Positions 35,074 through 44,268 are shown, counted from the first letter of the stretch. The stretch is 64,000 nucleotides of DNA from Paenibacillus chitinolyticus NBRC 15660 (GCF_000739915.1 NZ_BBJT01000003.1:950585-1014584); one strand, 5' to 3'. The notes: a model not told the origin generated them from the letters alone. Numbers and translations are program-made.

Positions 35074-35375
35074 CACTCTTTAAACACATTCTCTTTAAAC
35101 ACATCCAAGTAATGAACATCTCTTTCCATTGATACACCGCACACAAAATATCCGAGTACTGAAGAAATTGCTTGACCAATCCAGCTTCTCTTTCAGATAG
35201 TTGGTCAGCTCCTTTACCCAGTAGCCGATAATGATGCTTTAACTGTTGACGCGCACGGGGAGACAGGTCTTTCTGGACCCGTTTTCGAACAATTTGCAAA
35301 GCCTCTGTTACGTATCGATTCACATGCAAACGGTCAACGACTTTGTGTTTACTTGTGATACGGTTCCCCTCAAAT
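35048..35375 (-). pseudogene. ISL3-family transposase fragment
   Basis: From about 35340 the minus strand reads VVDRLHVNRYVTEALQ, VRKRVQKDLSPRARQ and HHYRLLGKGADQLSERE, then LQYSDILCAVYQWKE. This is an internal part of an ISL3 transposase, including the Asp of VVDR. Both ends are lost: upstream the frame fuses to unrelated sequence near 35345, and downstream it ends in a 15-bp tandem duplication (TCTTTAAACACAT twice, 35077-35106) and a chance stop. Confidence 0.8.
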
Positions 35376-35775
35376 GATCTTTAACTAATCTGCCCGTTAC
35401 TTCAATAGGCCGCCGATCGTCGGCAGCCTGCTGAATCACCTATTGTGCTCTCGTCACCCGTTAGCTGAAAGCCTTGCCTAGCATGAGGCTCGTTAACCCC
35501 TTTATCTTTCATACGGGCGCAAACCTCTTCAACTTGATTCACTTCAAAAGTGGGCATAAACCAGACGAACCACAAAACAAGCAGTCCTTACAGAACGAGA
35601 TAAATATCATTCAGCCCGTGTATACTGTAAAAACGTTGGTTAAATGCATGAGCTTCCATATAGACGTTAGTCACTTACAGCATTTATTACTTGTGATAAG
35701 GCATGGAATTGGAATATGCGCTAGAGATGCCATGCTTGACCATTTGATTTTCTTCATGGCTTTAGCGCCTTTCGC
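35376..35775. other. Scrambled IS-like debris, no intact gene
   Basis: Four hundred bases between the ISL3 fragment and the acyl-CoA-dehydrogenase-like gene. Short minus-strand pieces (for example AADDRRPIEVTG near 35400 and MPYHK then a stop near 35695) look like ends of transposase genes but contain stops. A plus-strand frame from 35474 has no ribosome site. Base composition changes here from AT-rich to GC-rich. Confidence 0.45.
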
Positions 35776-36978
35776 TTACGCCTCCGCCGTTCCCTCTGGC
35801 GGAGGCAGCAGCTCGCGCTCCGCCCGGTCGGCCAGCTGCTTCAGCGTGACGTCGTCCATCGGAGGATTGTGCAGTCCGAACCGCACGTCCCGGTACAGCC
35901 GCTGAAGCGGATGAGTCATCGCCAAGCTGTGCGCTCCCGCGATCCGCATCGATTTGTCGACGACGGTAAGCGCCGTCCGCACGGCGAACGTCTTGACGGC
36001 GCTCAAATCCGCGGCGAATGCCCCCGGATTTGCGGGGGCGCTCTCCCAGCGCTGCGCGACCGCGTAGAGAAAATGCCTTGCCGCGGAAAGCTCCAGCTCG
36101 ATCTCCCCGATCAGCTGCCGGATATGAGGCAGCTCCAGAATCGGGTGAGGAAGCGAGTTCGGCCGGTAAGCCGCCGCGAAAGTGACCGCTTCCCGCCTCG
36201 CCGCAAGAGCGATGCCAAGGTAGCAGGCGGGAATGTGCAGCAGATACGGATGAGCCGCCGGCCCGGGTCTGCTCGGTTCGCTGCGGGTGTGCTTGACCCT
36301 AGCCTCCGGCGGGACAAGCACATCCTCCAGCACCAGGTCGTGACTGGCCGTTCCCCGCATGCCGACCATATCCCATGTCGGCTCTATACGGACGCCTTCC
36401 GTCGCGACGGGAAAAACAAACTCGCCGTGATTTCCGTCCGGCTCCAGGGAAGCCGTCACAATGACGAGGTCTAGGGCGGGAGCCAGCGTCGTAAACGTCT
36501 TACGTCCGTTTAGGAGGTAGCCGCCCTCTACTTCCTCCGCCGTTGTAGCCGGACGGCCTCCGCGCGACGGGCTCCCCGTCCCTTTTTCCGTGGCCGCGCG
36601 GTTAATCAGAAGGTTGCGGGAAGCGATGTCTCTGCACAGCGCCTCGTATTTGTCCTGCCAGGCAGGCTGATTCGCCAGTTCCAGAACGATGCCCAGATGC
36701 CAGCCGATTCCGAGTGCAGTCGCCGCATCTCCCTGGGCCAGCCTTTCCTGCAGCAGGACAAATTCGTACAGGGATGCTCCGGCTCCTCCGTATTCGGCCG
36801 GGACCGTCAGCGAAGGATACCCGGCTTCCTTCAGCGCGTCGATAGCTCCGTAGGAGAAGCCATTCTCCTCATCCGCCCTGGCCGCTTCATCACGCAACGT
36901 GTCGGCCAGCCGGCCGATCTCATCGAGACGCTTCTGCTCTTCCGACGTCCGGGCGAAGCTGAATGGAGATGGATTCAT
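35776..36978 (-). CDS. Acyl-CoA-dehydrogenase-fold flavin oxidoreductase (SfnB/DszC-like)
   Basis: A 400-residue acyl-CoA-dehydrogenase-fold protein: an N-terminal helical domain ([16 protein letters not shown]), a central beta domain ([21 protein letters not shown]) and a C-terminal helical bundle ending near [10 protein letters not shown]. Family members next to sulfonate ABC genes are usually flavin-dependent monooxygenases that free sulfite from organosulfur compounds. The start at 36978 overlaps the ATPase stop as ATGA and removes 30 upstream codons that only overlap the ATPase gene. Last gene of the operon. Confidence 0.82.
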   Translation of the reverse strand: MNPSPFSFARTSEEQKRLDEIGRLADTLRDEAARADEENGFSYGAIDALKEAGYPSLTVPAEYGGAGASLYEFVLLQERLAQGDAATALGIGWHLGIVLELANQPAWQDKYEALCRDIASRNLLINRAATEKGTGSPSRGGRPATTAEEVEGGYLLNGRKTFTTLAPALDLVIVTASLEPDGNHGEFVFPVATEGVRIEPTWDMVGMRGTASHDLVLEDVLVPPEARVKHTRSEPSRPGPAAHPYLLHIPACYLGIALAARREAVTFAAAYRPNSLPHPILELPHIRQLIGEIELELSAARHFLYAVAQRWESAPANPGAFAADLSAVKTFAVRTALTVVDKSMRIAGAHSLAMTHPLQRLYRDVRFGLHNPPMDDVTLKQLADRAERELLPPPEGTAEA

Positions 36979-37817
36979 CGGCCGTTCCCCCCGCCCGTCT
37001 GCATAATCCGCTCCAGCACCCGCTTCTCCAGCCGGGCGAATTCCGGATTCGCCTGATCCCTCGGCCACGGAGCCGGATTATCGGCGTCCAGCGCGATTTT
37101 CCCGTCCTCGATCAGAAGAATCCGGTCCGCCAGACGGACCGCTTCGCTTACGTCGTGCGTGACGAGCACAGTCGTGAAGCCATGCCGCTGCCGGAGCGTG
37201 CCGATCAGCTGCTGCATCTCCAGCCGGGTCAGCGCATCCAGTGCGCTCAGCGGCTCATCCAGCAGCAGCAGCTTCGGCTGGCGGACAAGCGCCCGCGCCA
37301 GGGCGACCCGCTGCTTCTGGCCTCCGGAGAGGACGCCCGGCCATTCGCCGGCGCGGTCCGTCAGGCCTACCTGCCCGAGTACGTGCAGGGCACGCGGACG
37401 CCAGTTCCCGCTTAAACCGATGCCGACGTTATCCAGCACGGTTTTCCACGGGAGCAGGCGGGCCTCCTGGAACATGACCGTGATATCCCGGCCGATGCCG
37501 GACACGGGCCTGCCGTCGATCTCGATCCGGCCCTCGGCAGGCTTCTCAAGCCCCGCCAGCAGTCTGAGCAGCGTGCTTTTGCCGCTGCCGCTTCTGCCTG
37601 CAACGGCAATAAACTGGCCCGGACGGATCGTCAGATCCAGCTCGTGAAGCACCTTTTTGCCTCCGAACGATTTATGAACGCCCTGCAGCCGGACAGACGC
37701 TCCGAACAAGCTCTCCCCGCTTTGCCCGGCGTCATTGCCCGAAACCGCCCTTCGCTTATCACCTGCCGGCGCTTCCGTATATAAAGCCTCCTCGGCCAAC
37801 TGACCCCACCCGCTCAA
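36975..37817 (-). CDS. ABC transporter ATPase, nitrate/sulfonate/taurine type (SsuB-like)
   Basis: A 280-residue ATPase. Walker A is [16 protein letters not shown], signature [15 protein letters not shown] and Walker [14 protein letters not shown], with the H-loop His in [11 protein letters not shown] 40-residue N-terminal extension precedes the domain. The TTG at 37817 is preferred, 8 bp after GGAGG; a GTG at 37826 overlaps that ribosome site. It powers the permease encoded upstream. Confidence 0.9.
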   Translation of the reverse strand: MSGWGQLAEEALYTEAPAGDKRRAVSGNDAGQSGESLFGASVRLQGVHKSFGGKKVLHELDLTIRPGQFIAVAGRSGSGKSTLLRLLAGLEKPAEGRIEIDGRPVSGIGRDITVMFQEARLLPWKTVLDNVGIGLSGNWRPRALHVLGQVGLTDRAGEWPGVLSGGQKQRVALARALVRQPKLLLLDEPLSALDALTRLEMQQLIGTLRQRHGFTTVLVTHDVSEAVRLADRILLIEDGKIALDADNPAPWPRDQANPEFARLEKRVLERIMQTGGGNGR

Positions 37818-37842
37818 TTGCGGCACCTCCGTTTACGTTGTT

Positions 37843-38646
37843 CTAGGCTTTCCGGTAGCTTACATTCCACTTGAGCACGGTATGCTCCAGCCATTTGGCG
37901 ATCACATCCGCCAGCTTGCCCAGCAGCGCGTACAGCAGAATACTTAAAATAATGATGTCCGCCTGCATAAACTCACGGGCATTTAAAGCCAAAAAACCGA
38001 TTCCTTTATCCGTGGCGATCGTCTCGGCCACGATCAGCGTCAGCCACATAATTCCGAGCCCGTAACGGATTCCCACAAAAACGGAAGGAAGCGCCCCCGG
38101 CAAAATAACATGGCGGAACAATTGCCAGGAGGTGAGCCCGTAGACGCGGCCCATTTCTAAATAGCCCGGATCGACCGACCGTATTCCGTGAAATGTATTT
38201 ACATAGACCGGGAAAAGCACGCCGAGAGCCACCAGAAACACCTTCGCTCCTTCGTCGATTCCCATCCATAATATCACAAGGGGCACCAGCGCAAGGTGCG
38301 GAATATTCCGGATCATCTGGATCGACGTATCGAAAATCCGGTAGGACGTCACAAACAATCCGTTGGCCGCCCCGAGCAGCAGCCCGATTCCCCCGCCGAT
38401 GACAAAACCCGCGGCCGCCCGGCCGAGACTAACGCTCAGATGGTACGTCAGCTGACCGGAGGCGAAAAGCTTCCATCCCGACTTCGCCACCTCAAGAGGA
38501 GGCGGGAACAGCCGCTGGGAAACAGGCCCGTAGACGGCGGCCATATGCCAACCCGCCACAATAAGCACCGGAAGCAGCCAGGGAAGCAGCCCGGCTGCCC
38601 ATGTATCTCTTCGTCTCGTATACGCTTGTTCAACGCTTACCGACAT
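37843..38646 (-). CDS. ABC transporter permease, sulfonate type (SsuC-like)
   Basis: A 267-residue permease with about six membrane segments and the conserved cytoplasmic motif GLTSWQLFRHVILPGALPSV (about residues 170-189), typical of SsuC/TauC permeases. AGGGAG precedes the ATG. Twenty-five base pairs separate it from the ATPase gene, and 31 from the binding-protein gene. Confidence 0.9.
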   Translation of the reverse strand: MSVSVEQAYTRRRDTWAAGLLPWLLPVLIVAGWHMAAVYGPVSQRLFPPPLEVAKSGWKLFASGQLTYHLSVSLGRAAAGFVIGGGIGLLLGAANGLFVTSYRIFDTSIQMIRNIPHLALVPLVILWMGIDEGAKVFLVALGVLFPVYVNTFHGIRSVDPGYLEMGRVYGLTSWQLFRHVILPGALPSVFVGIRYGLGIMWLTLIVAETIATDKGIGFLALNAREFMQADIIILSILLYALLGKLADVIAKWLEHTVLKWNVSYRKA

Positions 38647-38677
38647 TTTGTCATCTCCCTCAAGTTAGGATCCGCCG

Positions 38678-39727
38678 TCATTTACCGATCGCCCACACCT
38701 GCCGGACGGGCATCAGCGGAGCTACATTGATCTTGTCCCCGATCAGTCCGATCCGGTGGAACGTATCGGCCAGTTTTTGCTGTGGCTCAATGATTTCCGG
38801 GGACAAATTTTCGACGCCGTACATTCGTCGGTTCACGGCCCGTTCGATTGCCTTTCGGTCGATACCGAGCGCTTCCGTCAGTTGCTTGACGACTTCCGGC
38901 TTGTTCGCATTGGCCCATTTGTCGGAGACGTCTATTTCCTCCAGAATCGTTTTGATCAGCTCGGCATTTCCTTTCGCGAACGTTTCATTGGCGTAATAAA
39001 AGGTCCGATTCGGTGAAAATCCCGTTCCGTCCGTCAGCGTCACGGGAGCCAGATCGTTCTCGACCGAGGCGAAAAAAGGGTCCCAGGAGCCAAGCGCGTC
39101 CACCTGCTTCGTTTCGAACAAAGCTCTCCCTTCGGATGCGTCTTTAACGAACACGAATTTGACATCGTCCAGTTTGAGACCGGCCTTTTCCAGGGCCAGA
39201 ACAGCGAGGTAATGATGATTCCCGCCCTTCGCCACCGCGATCTTCTTGCCTTTCAAATCCGCGACGGTTTTTACCGGCGAACCCGCATGAACGACGATTC
39301 CCATGCCTTCCGGATTGGGGAGATCGCAGCCCACGTAGACAAACGGTTTGCCTCCGGCCTGCGCGAATACGCCCGAGCCGTCTGCCGCATGCCCGAAATC
39401 GATGCTTCCCGCCGTTAACGCCTCCAGCAGAAAATTTCCGCCCGCAAAAACTTTCCATTCCACGGTGATGTTCTTCTCTTTCAGCCGTTTCTCCAAATTG
39501 CCGTGTTCTTTCAGTATATTCAGCGTATTCCCTTTCTGGTAGCCGATTCGGAGCACCTTGGAGTCTCCCGTTACGGCGGATTTGGCCTCATTCGGCGTTG
39601 TTGCCGCGGCCCCTTTGTCCCCGCCCGAAGAACATGCGGACAGAACGGCCGCGGCCGTCAGCATAAGAGCCGCCAGCCATGCTTTTGTACGTGTGGAACG
39701 TTTCAGCCACCCGGATATCGTTGTCAT
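38678..39727 (-). CDS. Sulfonate-type ABC substrate-binding lipoprotein (SsuA-like)
   Basis: A 349-residue binding protein: signal peptide with core AWLAALMLTAAAVL and lipobox LSACSSGG, then an SsuA/TauA-like two-lobed domain (LRIGYQKGNTLNILKEHG, AHAADGSGVF-type loop GHAADGSGVFAQ, WDPFFASVE). It binds an organosulfur anion outside the membrane. The start at 39727 is chosen because AGGGGGAG precedes it, dropping 18 upstream codons. First gene of the four-gene minus-strand operon. Confidence 0.88.
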   Translation of the reverse strand: MTTISGWLKRSTRTKAWLAALMLTAAAVLSACSSGGDKGAAATTPNEAKSAVTGDSKVLRIGYQKGNTLNILKEHGNLEKRLKEKNITVEWKVFAGGNFLLEALTAGSIDFGHAADGSGVFAQAGGKPFVYVGCDLPNPEGMGIVVHAGSPVKTVADLKGKKIAVAKGGNHHYLAVLALEKAGLKLDDVKFVFVKDASEGRALFETKQVDALGSWDPFFASVENDLAPVTLTDGTGFSPNRTFYYANETFAKGNAELIKTILEEIDVSDKWANANKPEVVKQLTEALGIDRKAIERAVNRRMYGVENLSPEIIEPQQKLADTFHRIGLIGDKINVAPLMPVRQVWAIGK

Positions 39728-39794
39728 TTTCGTCTCTCTCCCCCTTGACGTTCTTCCGCTCATCCAAAAAAGAAGACGCACTTTCCCCTGACAG

Positions 39795-39835
39795 GAAAAA
39801 AGCGCGTCTCCGTTCGAACGGTAGACTTTTTTTCT
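39795..39835. terminator. Hairpin with T tracts on both strands in the leader of the sulfonate operon
   Basis: GTCT-CCGTTCGAACGG-AGAC, with one unpaired base, is flanked by seven A on one side and nine T on the other. It therefore looks like an intrinsic terminator in either direction. It lies 70 bp upstream of the binding-protein ATG with no gene ending nearby, so on the minus strand it would be a leader attenuator. Confidence 0.55.
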
Positions 39836-39837
39836 TT

Positions 39838-39863
39838 TAATAATTCCGATTGGATTAGTATGT
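39838..39863. promoter_or_regulatory. Imperfect dyad in the sulfonate operon promoter region
   Basis: TAATTCCGATTGGATTA followed by GTAT has a loose TAATTCC/GGATTA symmetry resembling sulfur-control (CymR-like) boxes of Bacilli. A regulator of sulfur assimilation would fit the downstream genes. This is weak, by-eye evidence. Confidence 0.25.
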
Positions 39864-40007
39864 TATCGGAGTTTCAAGTAGCTTAGCACACGTTTTTTTG
39901 AAGTGTCAACGTCTTTTTTACGACTTTATTAGCAAAAAATCTTGGTCATTCAGCCTAATTTACAGCGTAACAGTGTTATGTTACAATCTTTTTCAAGAGG
40001 TGTTGAA

Positions 40008-40640
40008 ATGACGCAAGAATTGATTTCGAAAAAAGATCTGCTCGAATTGACCGGCATATCCTACGGCCAGCTTTATCGCTGGAAACGAAAAAACCTTATA
40101 CCGGAAGCGTGGTTCATCCGAAAATCTACCTTCACGGGGCAGGAAACGTTTTTTCCCAAGAAAGAGATTCTCGTCCGCATTGACAACATTTTGTATCAGA
40201 AAGACGATTTGTCGCTGGATGAGCTGGCCGACCGCTTCTCTCCCCGTCCTACCGATCTGAGCATGACGAAAGAAGAGCTTATCCTTCATAACATTGTTTC
40301 GAAGGTTGCGTTGGACTATTTCATCCGGCTCAGCGGAGACGCCGAGGTGTGGACATTCGAGCGTATTTTCGCCGTCTATGTTCTTCACACGCTGCTCGAA
40401 ACCGGGGAAATCAGCTTGGAGGAAGGAAGCGGCCTTATCCAGCTTATGACGGACCAGTACCCCAACATGAGCGACAGCGACGGGGAGCTCCTTTTTATCC
40501 GCAAAATGGGGGTGTCCACCTGTTTACTGAAGCAGGGCACCGGGGAGATTTATCTGGAAAAGGGTGTGAAAGTGGCGGCGCGCCTGCAGCTTTCCCCATC
40601 CGTTGAAGCGTTAAAAACAAAAATTTGGCGGGAGGCCTGA
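40008..40640 (+). CDS. YhbD-like protein (DUF4004)
   Basis: A 210-residue protein of the B. subtilis YhbD type. Residues 6-60 form a MerR-like HTH (SKKDLLELTGISYGQLYRW), the rest is helical. In B. subtilis the homologue precedes bactofilin genes, as here. The start at 40008 follows AAGAGGTG; the 22 upstream codons of the frame lack support. Its stop is 3 bp from the bactofilin start, so the pair is co-transcribed. Confidence 0.83.
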   Translation: MTQELISKKDLLELTGISYGQLYRWKRKNLIPEAWFIRKSTFTGQETFFPKKEILVRIDNILYQKDDLSLDELADRFSPRPTDLSMTKEELILHNIVSKVALDYFIRLSGDAEVWTFERIFAVYVLHTLLETGEISLEEGSGLIQLMTDQYPNMSDSDGELLFIRKMGVSTCLLKQGTGEIYLEKGVKVAARLQLSPSVEALKTKIWREA

Positions 40641-40642
40641 CC

Positions 40643-41371
40643 ATGGAAGCACAGCCGATTATAACGAATGACTTGTCCATCTCGGGAGCGGGTTCGGCAG
40701 ACGGCGGACGTTACCGGAACGCGAGAATTAACGGAAACGGCCGGATAGACGGCGATCTGGAATGCCGAAGCTTTAAATCGGCGGGGCACAGCCATGTGTA
40801 CGGAAATTTGGCCGCCCAGGAAGTGATCCTGCGCGGTAGCGGCTCCGTTGCCGGAAATGTCCGTTCCGAATTGCTGAGTGTCAGCGGAAACGGGGAATTT
40901 CGGGGCGACGTGGCTGCCGGTCTAGTCAAGGTGAACGGATCGGCCGGCATCGGCGGCTCCTTGACCGCGGACACGGCGGTCATTCGCGGTTCCGTACAGA
41001 TCAACGGAGACTGCGAAGCGGAAAAGTTCGAAGCCTACGGCGGTTTTGAAGTCGGCGGCCTGCTGAATGCGGGCATGATCGACATTCGCCTGTTCGGACC
41101 GTGCCGGGCCCGAGAAATCGGCGGAGAATCCATCCGGGTGAACAAAAACGGGTTCCTGAACTCGCTGGCTTCTCTTTTCGGTTCCAAACGCATCTCCCTG
41201 GAAGCCGGAACCATCGAAGGTGACGTCATCTACCTGGAGCATACCTTCGCCTCCGTCGTACGCGGTAGAGACGTGAAAATCGGTCCCGGCTGTGAAATCG
41301 GCCGGGTGGAGTACACGAACACCTTGTACGTAGATATCGATTCGACCGTTGCCCAGCGGCAGCAGTTGTAA
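40643..41371 (+). CDS. Bactofilin-like polymer-forming protein (YhbE/YhbF type)
   Basis: A 242-residue protein made of short glycine- and valine-rich beta-helix repeats (NARINGNGRIDGDLE, HVYGNLAAQEVILRGSGSVAGN), the bactofilin pattern. In B. subtilis such proteins (BacE/BacF) form membrane-associated assemblies linked to motility. GGGAGG precedes the ATG at 40643. An insert around residues 150-200 breaks the repeat regularity. Second gene after the YhbD-like protein. Confidence 0.85.
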   Translation: MEAQPIITNDLSISGAGSADGGRYRNARINGNGRIDGDLECRSFKSAGHSHVYGNLAAQEVILRGSGSVAGNVRSELLSVSGNGEFRGDVAAGLVKVNGSAGIGGSLTADTAVIRGSVQINGDCEAEKFEAYGGFEVGGLLNAGMIDIRLFGPCRAREIGGESIRVNKNGFLNSLASLFGSKRISLEAGTIEGDVIYLEHTFASVVRGRDVKIGPGCEIGRVEYTNTLYVDIDSTVAQRQQL

Positions 41372-41444
41372 AGCGCAAGAACGATCAAGCCCCGTCCGGC
41401 TCTCCATGGTAAGCTGAAAGCGGAAAGGCAGGCGATACCCCGCT

Positions 41445-42374
41445 ATGGTGCAAGCAGTCGTATATTCGGAAACGGTCAACCGGACCCTATCTTACATCGA
41501 GGCTCATCTGAAGGAGGAGCTGAATCTGGAAATCCTCGCCGAGCGGGCGGCATTTTCCATGTATCATTTTCACCGGATCTTCCAGGCTCAGGTAGGCATG
41601 CCTCCCGCCGACTATATCCGCAGGCGCCGGCTGTCTAGCGCGGCGTGCAGCCTGCTCGGAACCGAGCGGAGGATCCTCGACATCGCGCTTGAATACCGCT
41701 TCGATTCCCAGGAATCGTTTACTCGCTCTTTCAAGCGCATGTTCCTTATGACGCCGGGCCAGTACCGTTCCTACTACCGCACGCTTACGATGCAGAAGGA
41801 GAGTGAAGCCGAAATGGCCGAACAGGCGGATCAAATGAATGCTTTACAAGGAGAACCCCGAGGCTGGATGCTTACCGGCACCAACACGGGAGATTATGAG
41901 ATGGGCGTAGACCGGCTGGAGGTCCACCACGGCAAATCGTCCGGTTATCTGCGTTCGCTCACGGAACGGGCCTCCGGGTTCGGGACCATGATGCAGATGT
42001 TCAAAGCGGACGCTTACCTGGGAAGCCGGCTTCGGCTGAGCGGTTTCGTCAAAACCGAGCAAGTCCGGGACTGGTGCGGCTTGTGGCTGCGCATAGACGG
42101 CAAAGATCACGACGTGCTCGGCTTTGACAACATGAGCGGCAGGCCCATCCGCGGAACGACAGGCTGGAGCCGATACAGCTTGGTGCTGGATGTGCCCAAA
42201 GAGAGTGTGGCGATCGCGTTCGGCGTTCTGTTGAACGGAAGCGGCCGGGTCTGGATCGACAGTCTCCAGTTCGATACCGTCAGTCTCCAGGTGCCTGTGA
42301 CGAGTCTGGAGGAGGTTAACGCGCTCCCCGACGCTCCGGTCAACCTGAACTTTGAAGAGGAGCCCGATCAGTAG
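41445..42374 (+). CDS. AraC-family regulator with C-terminal jelly-roll domain
   Basis: A 309-residue protein in which the AraC double HTH comes first (residues 5-110: LEILAERAAFSMYHFHRIFQ and ILDIALEYRFDSQESFTRSF) and a beta-rich domain follows (about 140-295: GYLRSLTERASGFG, LRLSGFVKTEQVRDWCG, VWIDSLQFDTV). The second domain looks like carbohydrate-binding jelly rolls or the stress-type partners of N-terminal AraC domains. The ligand is unknown. GGCAGG lies somewhat far upstream of the ATG. Confidence 0.82.
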   Translation: MVQAVVYSETVNRTLSYIEAHLKEELNLEILAERAAFSMYHFHRIFQAQVGMPPADYIRRRRLSSAACSLLGTERRILDIALEYRFDSQESFTRSFKRMFLMTPGQYRSYYRTLTMQKESEAEMAEQADQMNALQGEPRGWMLTGTNTGDYEMGVDRLEVHHGKSSGYLRSLTERASGFGTMMQMFKADAYLGSRLRLSGFVKTEQVRDWCGLWLRIDGKDHDVLGFDNMSGRPIRGTTGWSRYSLVLDVPKESVAIAFGVLLNGSGRVWIDSLQFDTVSLQVPVTSLEEVNALPDAPVNLNFEEEPDQ

Positions 42375-42385
42375 AGCGTGGCAAC

Positions 42386-42424
42386 GTAAAAAGACGATTC
42401 CCCTTTGGGAGAATCGTCTTTTTT
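42386..42424. terminator. Bidirectional intrinsic terminator
   Basis: AAAGACGATTC and GAATCGTCTTT arms (11 bp) around a 10-nt loop, with A and T tracts. It ends the AraC gene from the left and the 42499 gene from the right. Confidence 0.88.
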
Positions 42425-42498
42425 ATACCTCACCGGCCGGTACGGCACGATTAGCGGCACCGTTAGCCGGCAGGCGGGCATCAGACAGCCGGAAGCGG

Positions 42499-43185
42499 TT
42501 ACGTGTGCTCCGCCTGCTGCTGATGCTCTTCATGGATTTTATAGAGCGCCTGAACAAGCGGATCGGCCGGATCGCGGTTCAGCAAGTGAAGCGTCATCAG
42601 AAACTGGAGCGGAAGGGCAAACGTATTGTTGCCTTCTTTAATGGACGGGAAGCCCACTTCCAATACAGGGCCGGCTTCGGGATGCATCTCCAGATCGACG
42701 TAGATCTGTTCTTCCGGAAATTCGCTTCTTACGCTCTCCGCGCAGTGAGGCACGATATAATTGTCCAGCAGCTGTTTCGCTTCTTCTTCGCTTTGAGGAG
42801 CGGCCGGAAGCGGACGATTGTCGGAGCTGCGGATCAAGTCCACGAAGAAGGAGGACATCCATAGACCCGGATTCTCCTTATTCTGGAACGTATGCACAAG
42901 CTCGTTAAGGAAAAATCCGCAGGAGTAACTGTTATCGTTTTGACGGATCGTGTAGGCGAACAAAGGACCGAAGACGGGATGCTGGCCCACCTGTCCTTCC
43001 ACTTCGTAGTCGGAAAACTGCTCTTTCAATACCTGTTCGGCATGCTTGTACCAGGCAAAAATAATTTCGTTCTGCTGCTGTTGTTCCTGCTGTTCTCGGG
43101 CTGCCTGCTCTTCGGGAGACAGTTGCTCTTCTTCTGTCGCTTGAGCTTCGATAGGCTGATCGCCGGATTCGTTAGGTGTGGTCAT
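42499..43185 (-). CDS. Conserved hypothetical acidic protein, 228 residues
   Basis: No named family was recognised. Residues 1-40 are low-complexity, rich in Glu and Gln (EEEQLSPEEQAAREQQEQ). The remainder is soluble and mixed alpha/beta (FGPLFAYTIRQNDNSYSCGF, IKEGNNTFALPLQFLM). No signal or membrane segments. GGAGGAG precedes the ATG. It looks like a Paenibacillus-type conserved protein and is probably cytoplasmic. Confidence 0.75.
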   Translation of the reverse strand: MTTPNESGDQPIEAQATEEEQLSPEEQAAREQQEQQQQNEIIFAWYKHAEQVLKEQFSDYEVEGQVGQHPVFGPLFAYTIRQNDNSYSCGFFLNELVHTFQNKENPGLWMSSFFVDLIRSSDNRPLPAAPQSEEEAKQLLDNYIVPHCAESVRSEFPEEQIYVDLEMHPEAGPVLEVGFPSIKEGNNTFALPLQFLMTLHLLNRDPADPLVQALYKIHEEHQQQAEHT

Positions 43186-43275
43186 ATATACTCCTCCTTG
43201 CCTCCCATCTTATCATGTTCTGGAGATGATGGGAAAGCAGCGTCTTCTTTTCCCGCTTCGGTTACGAAACGGCCG

Positions 43276-44268
43276 TTACTTCACATAAAGCCTTCCTGTC
43301 TCTTCCCAAATTTCTCCGGGATTCAGCCCGAACAAGCCGATTTCTTCCGCCGGCAGCGGACTGTTCGGCGCATTCACGAGATTCACTTGCGGCTCCGGGC
43401 AGAAAAACCCTTCCTCCCCGAAATGGTTCCAGATCATCCACTGCTTGTAGGACGTACCGACATCGTAAACGAGGGTAACGTTGTGCTTCGTGTCGGTCAG
43501 CTCCATACGGTTGCGCCCGTTCTGGGCCGACACCGTATAATGGTTGTCCAGCGGTTCGTAGAAAGGATAAATCCCTTCGTCCCGGAGCTGCTCTTCTTCC
43601 TGCGTCAAGGCTTGCTGCCTGCCCGTAGGAAGCATGCGGTCGTTCATTTCCCAGCGCTTGCCGATCGTCAGCTTCACCCTGTAATCCTTCGCCGAAGCAT
43701 CCGGCGCGAAAGGGGCGTTAACCGACGTGTGAAAAGCAAGCAGACAAGGCATCCGTTCTCCGCCTTCGTTGCGGATCAACAGATGCTGGGCCAACCCGTC
43801 CCCGTTTAGCGAATAACGCAGACGGATCGTAAAACGGAACGGCAGAAACTTGTACACTTCATGGGCTTCATCCACCCGGACGGATACGCTTACGAAGCTT
43901 TCGCTCTCCGTCGTCCCGTATTCGTCGACTTGCCAAGGAATCTTATGTAGAAATCCGTGCAAATGATTGCCCGTCGATTCTTCGTTAATCGGAAACCGGA
44001 GCACTTTGCCGTTCCACGGGAACTTGCCGTCTTCGTAACGGTTCGGCGGAAAAAGCACGGGAATGCCGTGGATTCCCGGATTCGCCTTGAAGGATTCCAG
44101 CTCTTCCTCAGCCGGTTCGTGCAGAAACCGGTAGCCGTTGTCCGTATCCCGGAAAGCGATAAGATTGCCTCCGTAATCCGGGAGCATGACGGCTTCATAG
44201 GCGCCCCACTCCAGCCGGACAGCTTTCATTCCCTGATAATTACTTTCATACGCACGGTTATGTGTCAT
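43276..44268 (-). CDS. Aldose 1-epimerase family protein
   Basis: A 330-residue galactose-mutarotase-fold protein. GGNLIAFRDTDNGYRFLH near the start, NHLHGFLHKIPW with the likely catalytic His at about residue 98-100, and a C-terminal FFCPEPQVNLVNAPN with the catalytic Glu match the GalM superfamily. It would interconvert sugar anomers in the cytoplasm. No sugar pathway lies next to it, so the substrate is open. GAGGGGAG precedes the ATG. Confidence 0.85.
   Translation of the reverse strand: MTHNRAYESNYQGMKAVRLEWGAYEAVMLPDYGGNLIAFRDTDNGYRFLHEPAEEELESFKANPGIHGIPVLFPPNRYEDGKFPWNGKVLRFPINEESTGNHLHGFLHKIPWQVDEYGTTESESFVSVSVRVDEAHEVYKFLPFRFTIRLRYSLNGDGLAQHLLIRNEGGERMPCLLAFHTSVNAPFAPDASAKDYRVKLTIGKRWEMNDRMLPTGRQQALTQEEEQLRDEGIYPFYEPLDNHYTVSAQNGRNRMELTDTKHNVTLVYDVGTSYKQWMIWNHFGEEGFFCPEPQVNLVNAPNSPLPAEEIGLFGLNPGEIWEETGRLYVK

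Noticed and set aside
35474..35905. Plus-strand frame of 143 codons at the border of the accessory block
   Set aside because: Its second half is the antisense of the acyl-CoA-dehydrogenase-like gene and its first half is IS debris; no ribosome site.
39727..40007. SAM (S-box) riboswitch before the sulfonate operon
   Set aside because: The genes suggested it, but none of the conserved S-box elements could be found; only a simple hairpin is present.
40625..41371. Possible CRISPR-like or tandem DNA repeat in the bactofilin gene
   Set aside because: The periodicity is at protein level (beta-helix repeats); the DNA units differ too much to be a repeat array.
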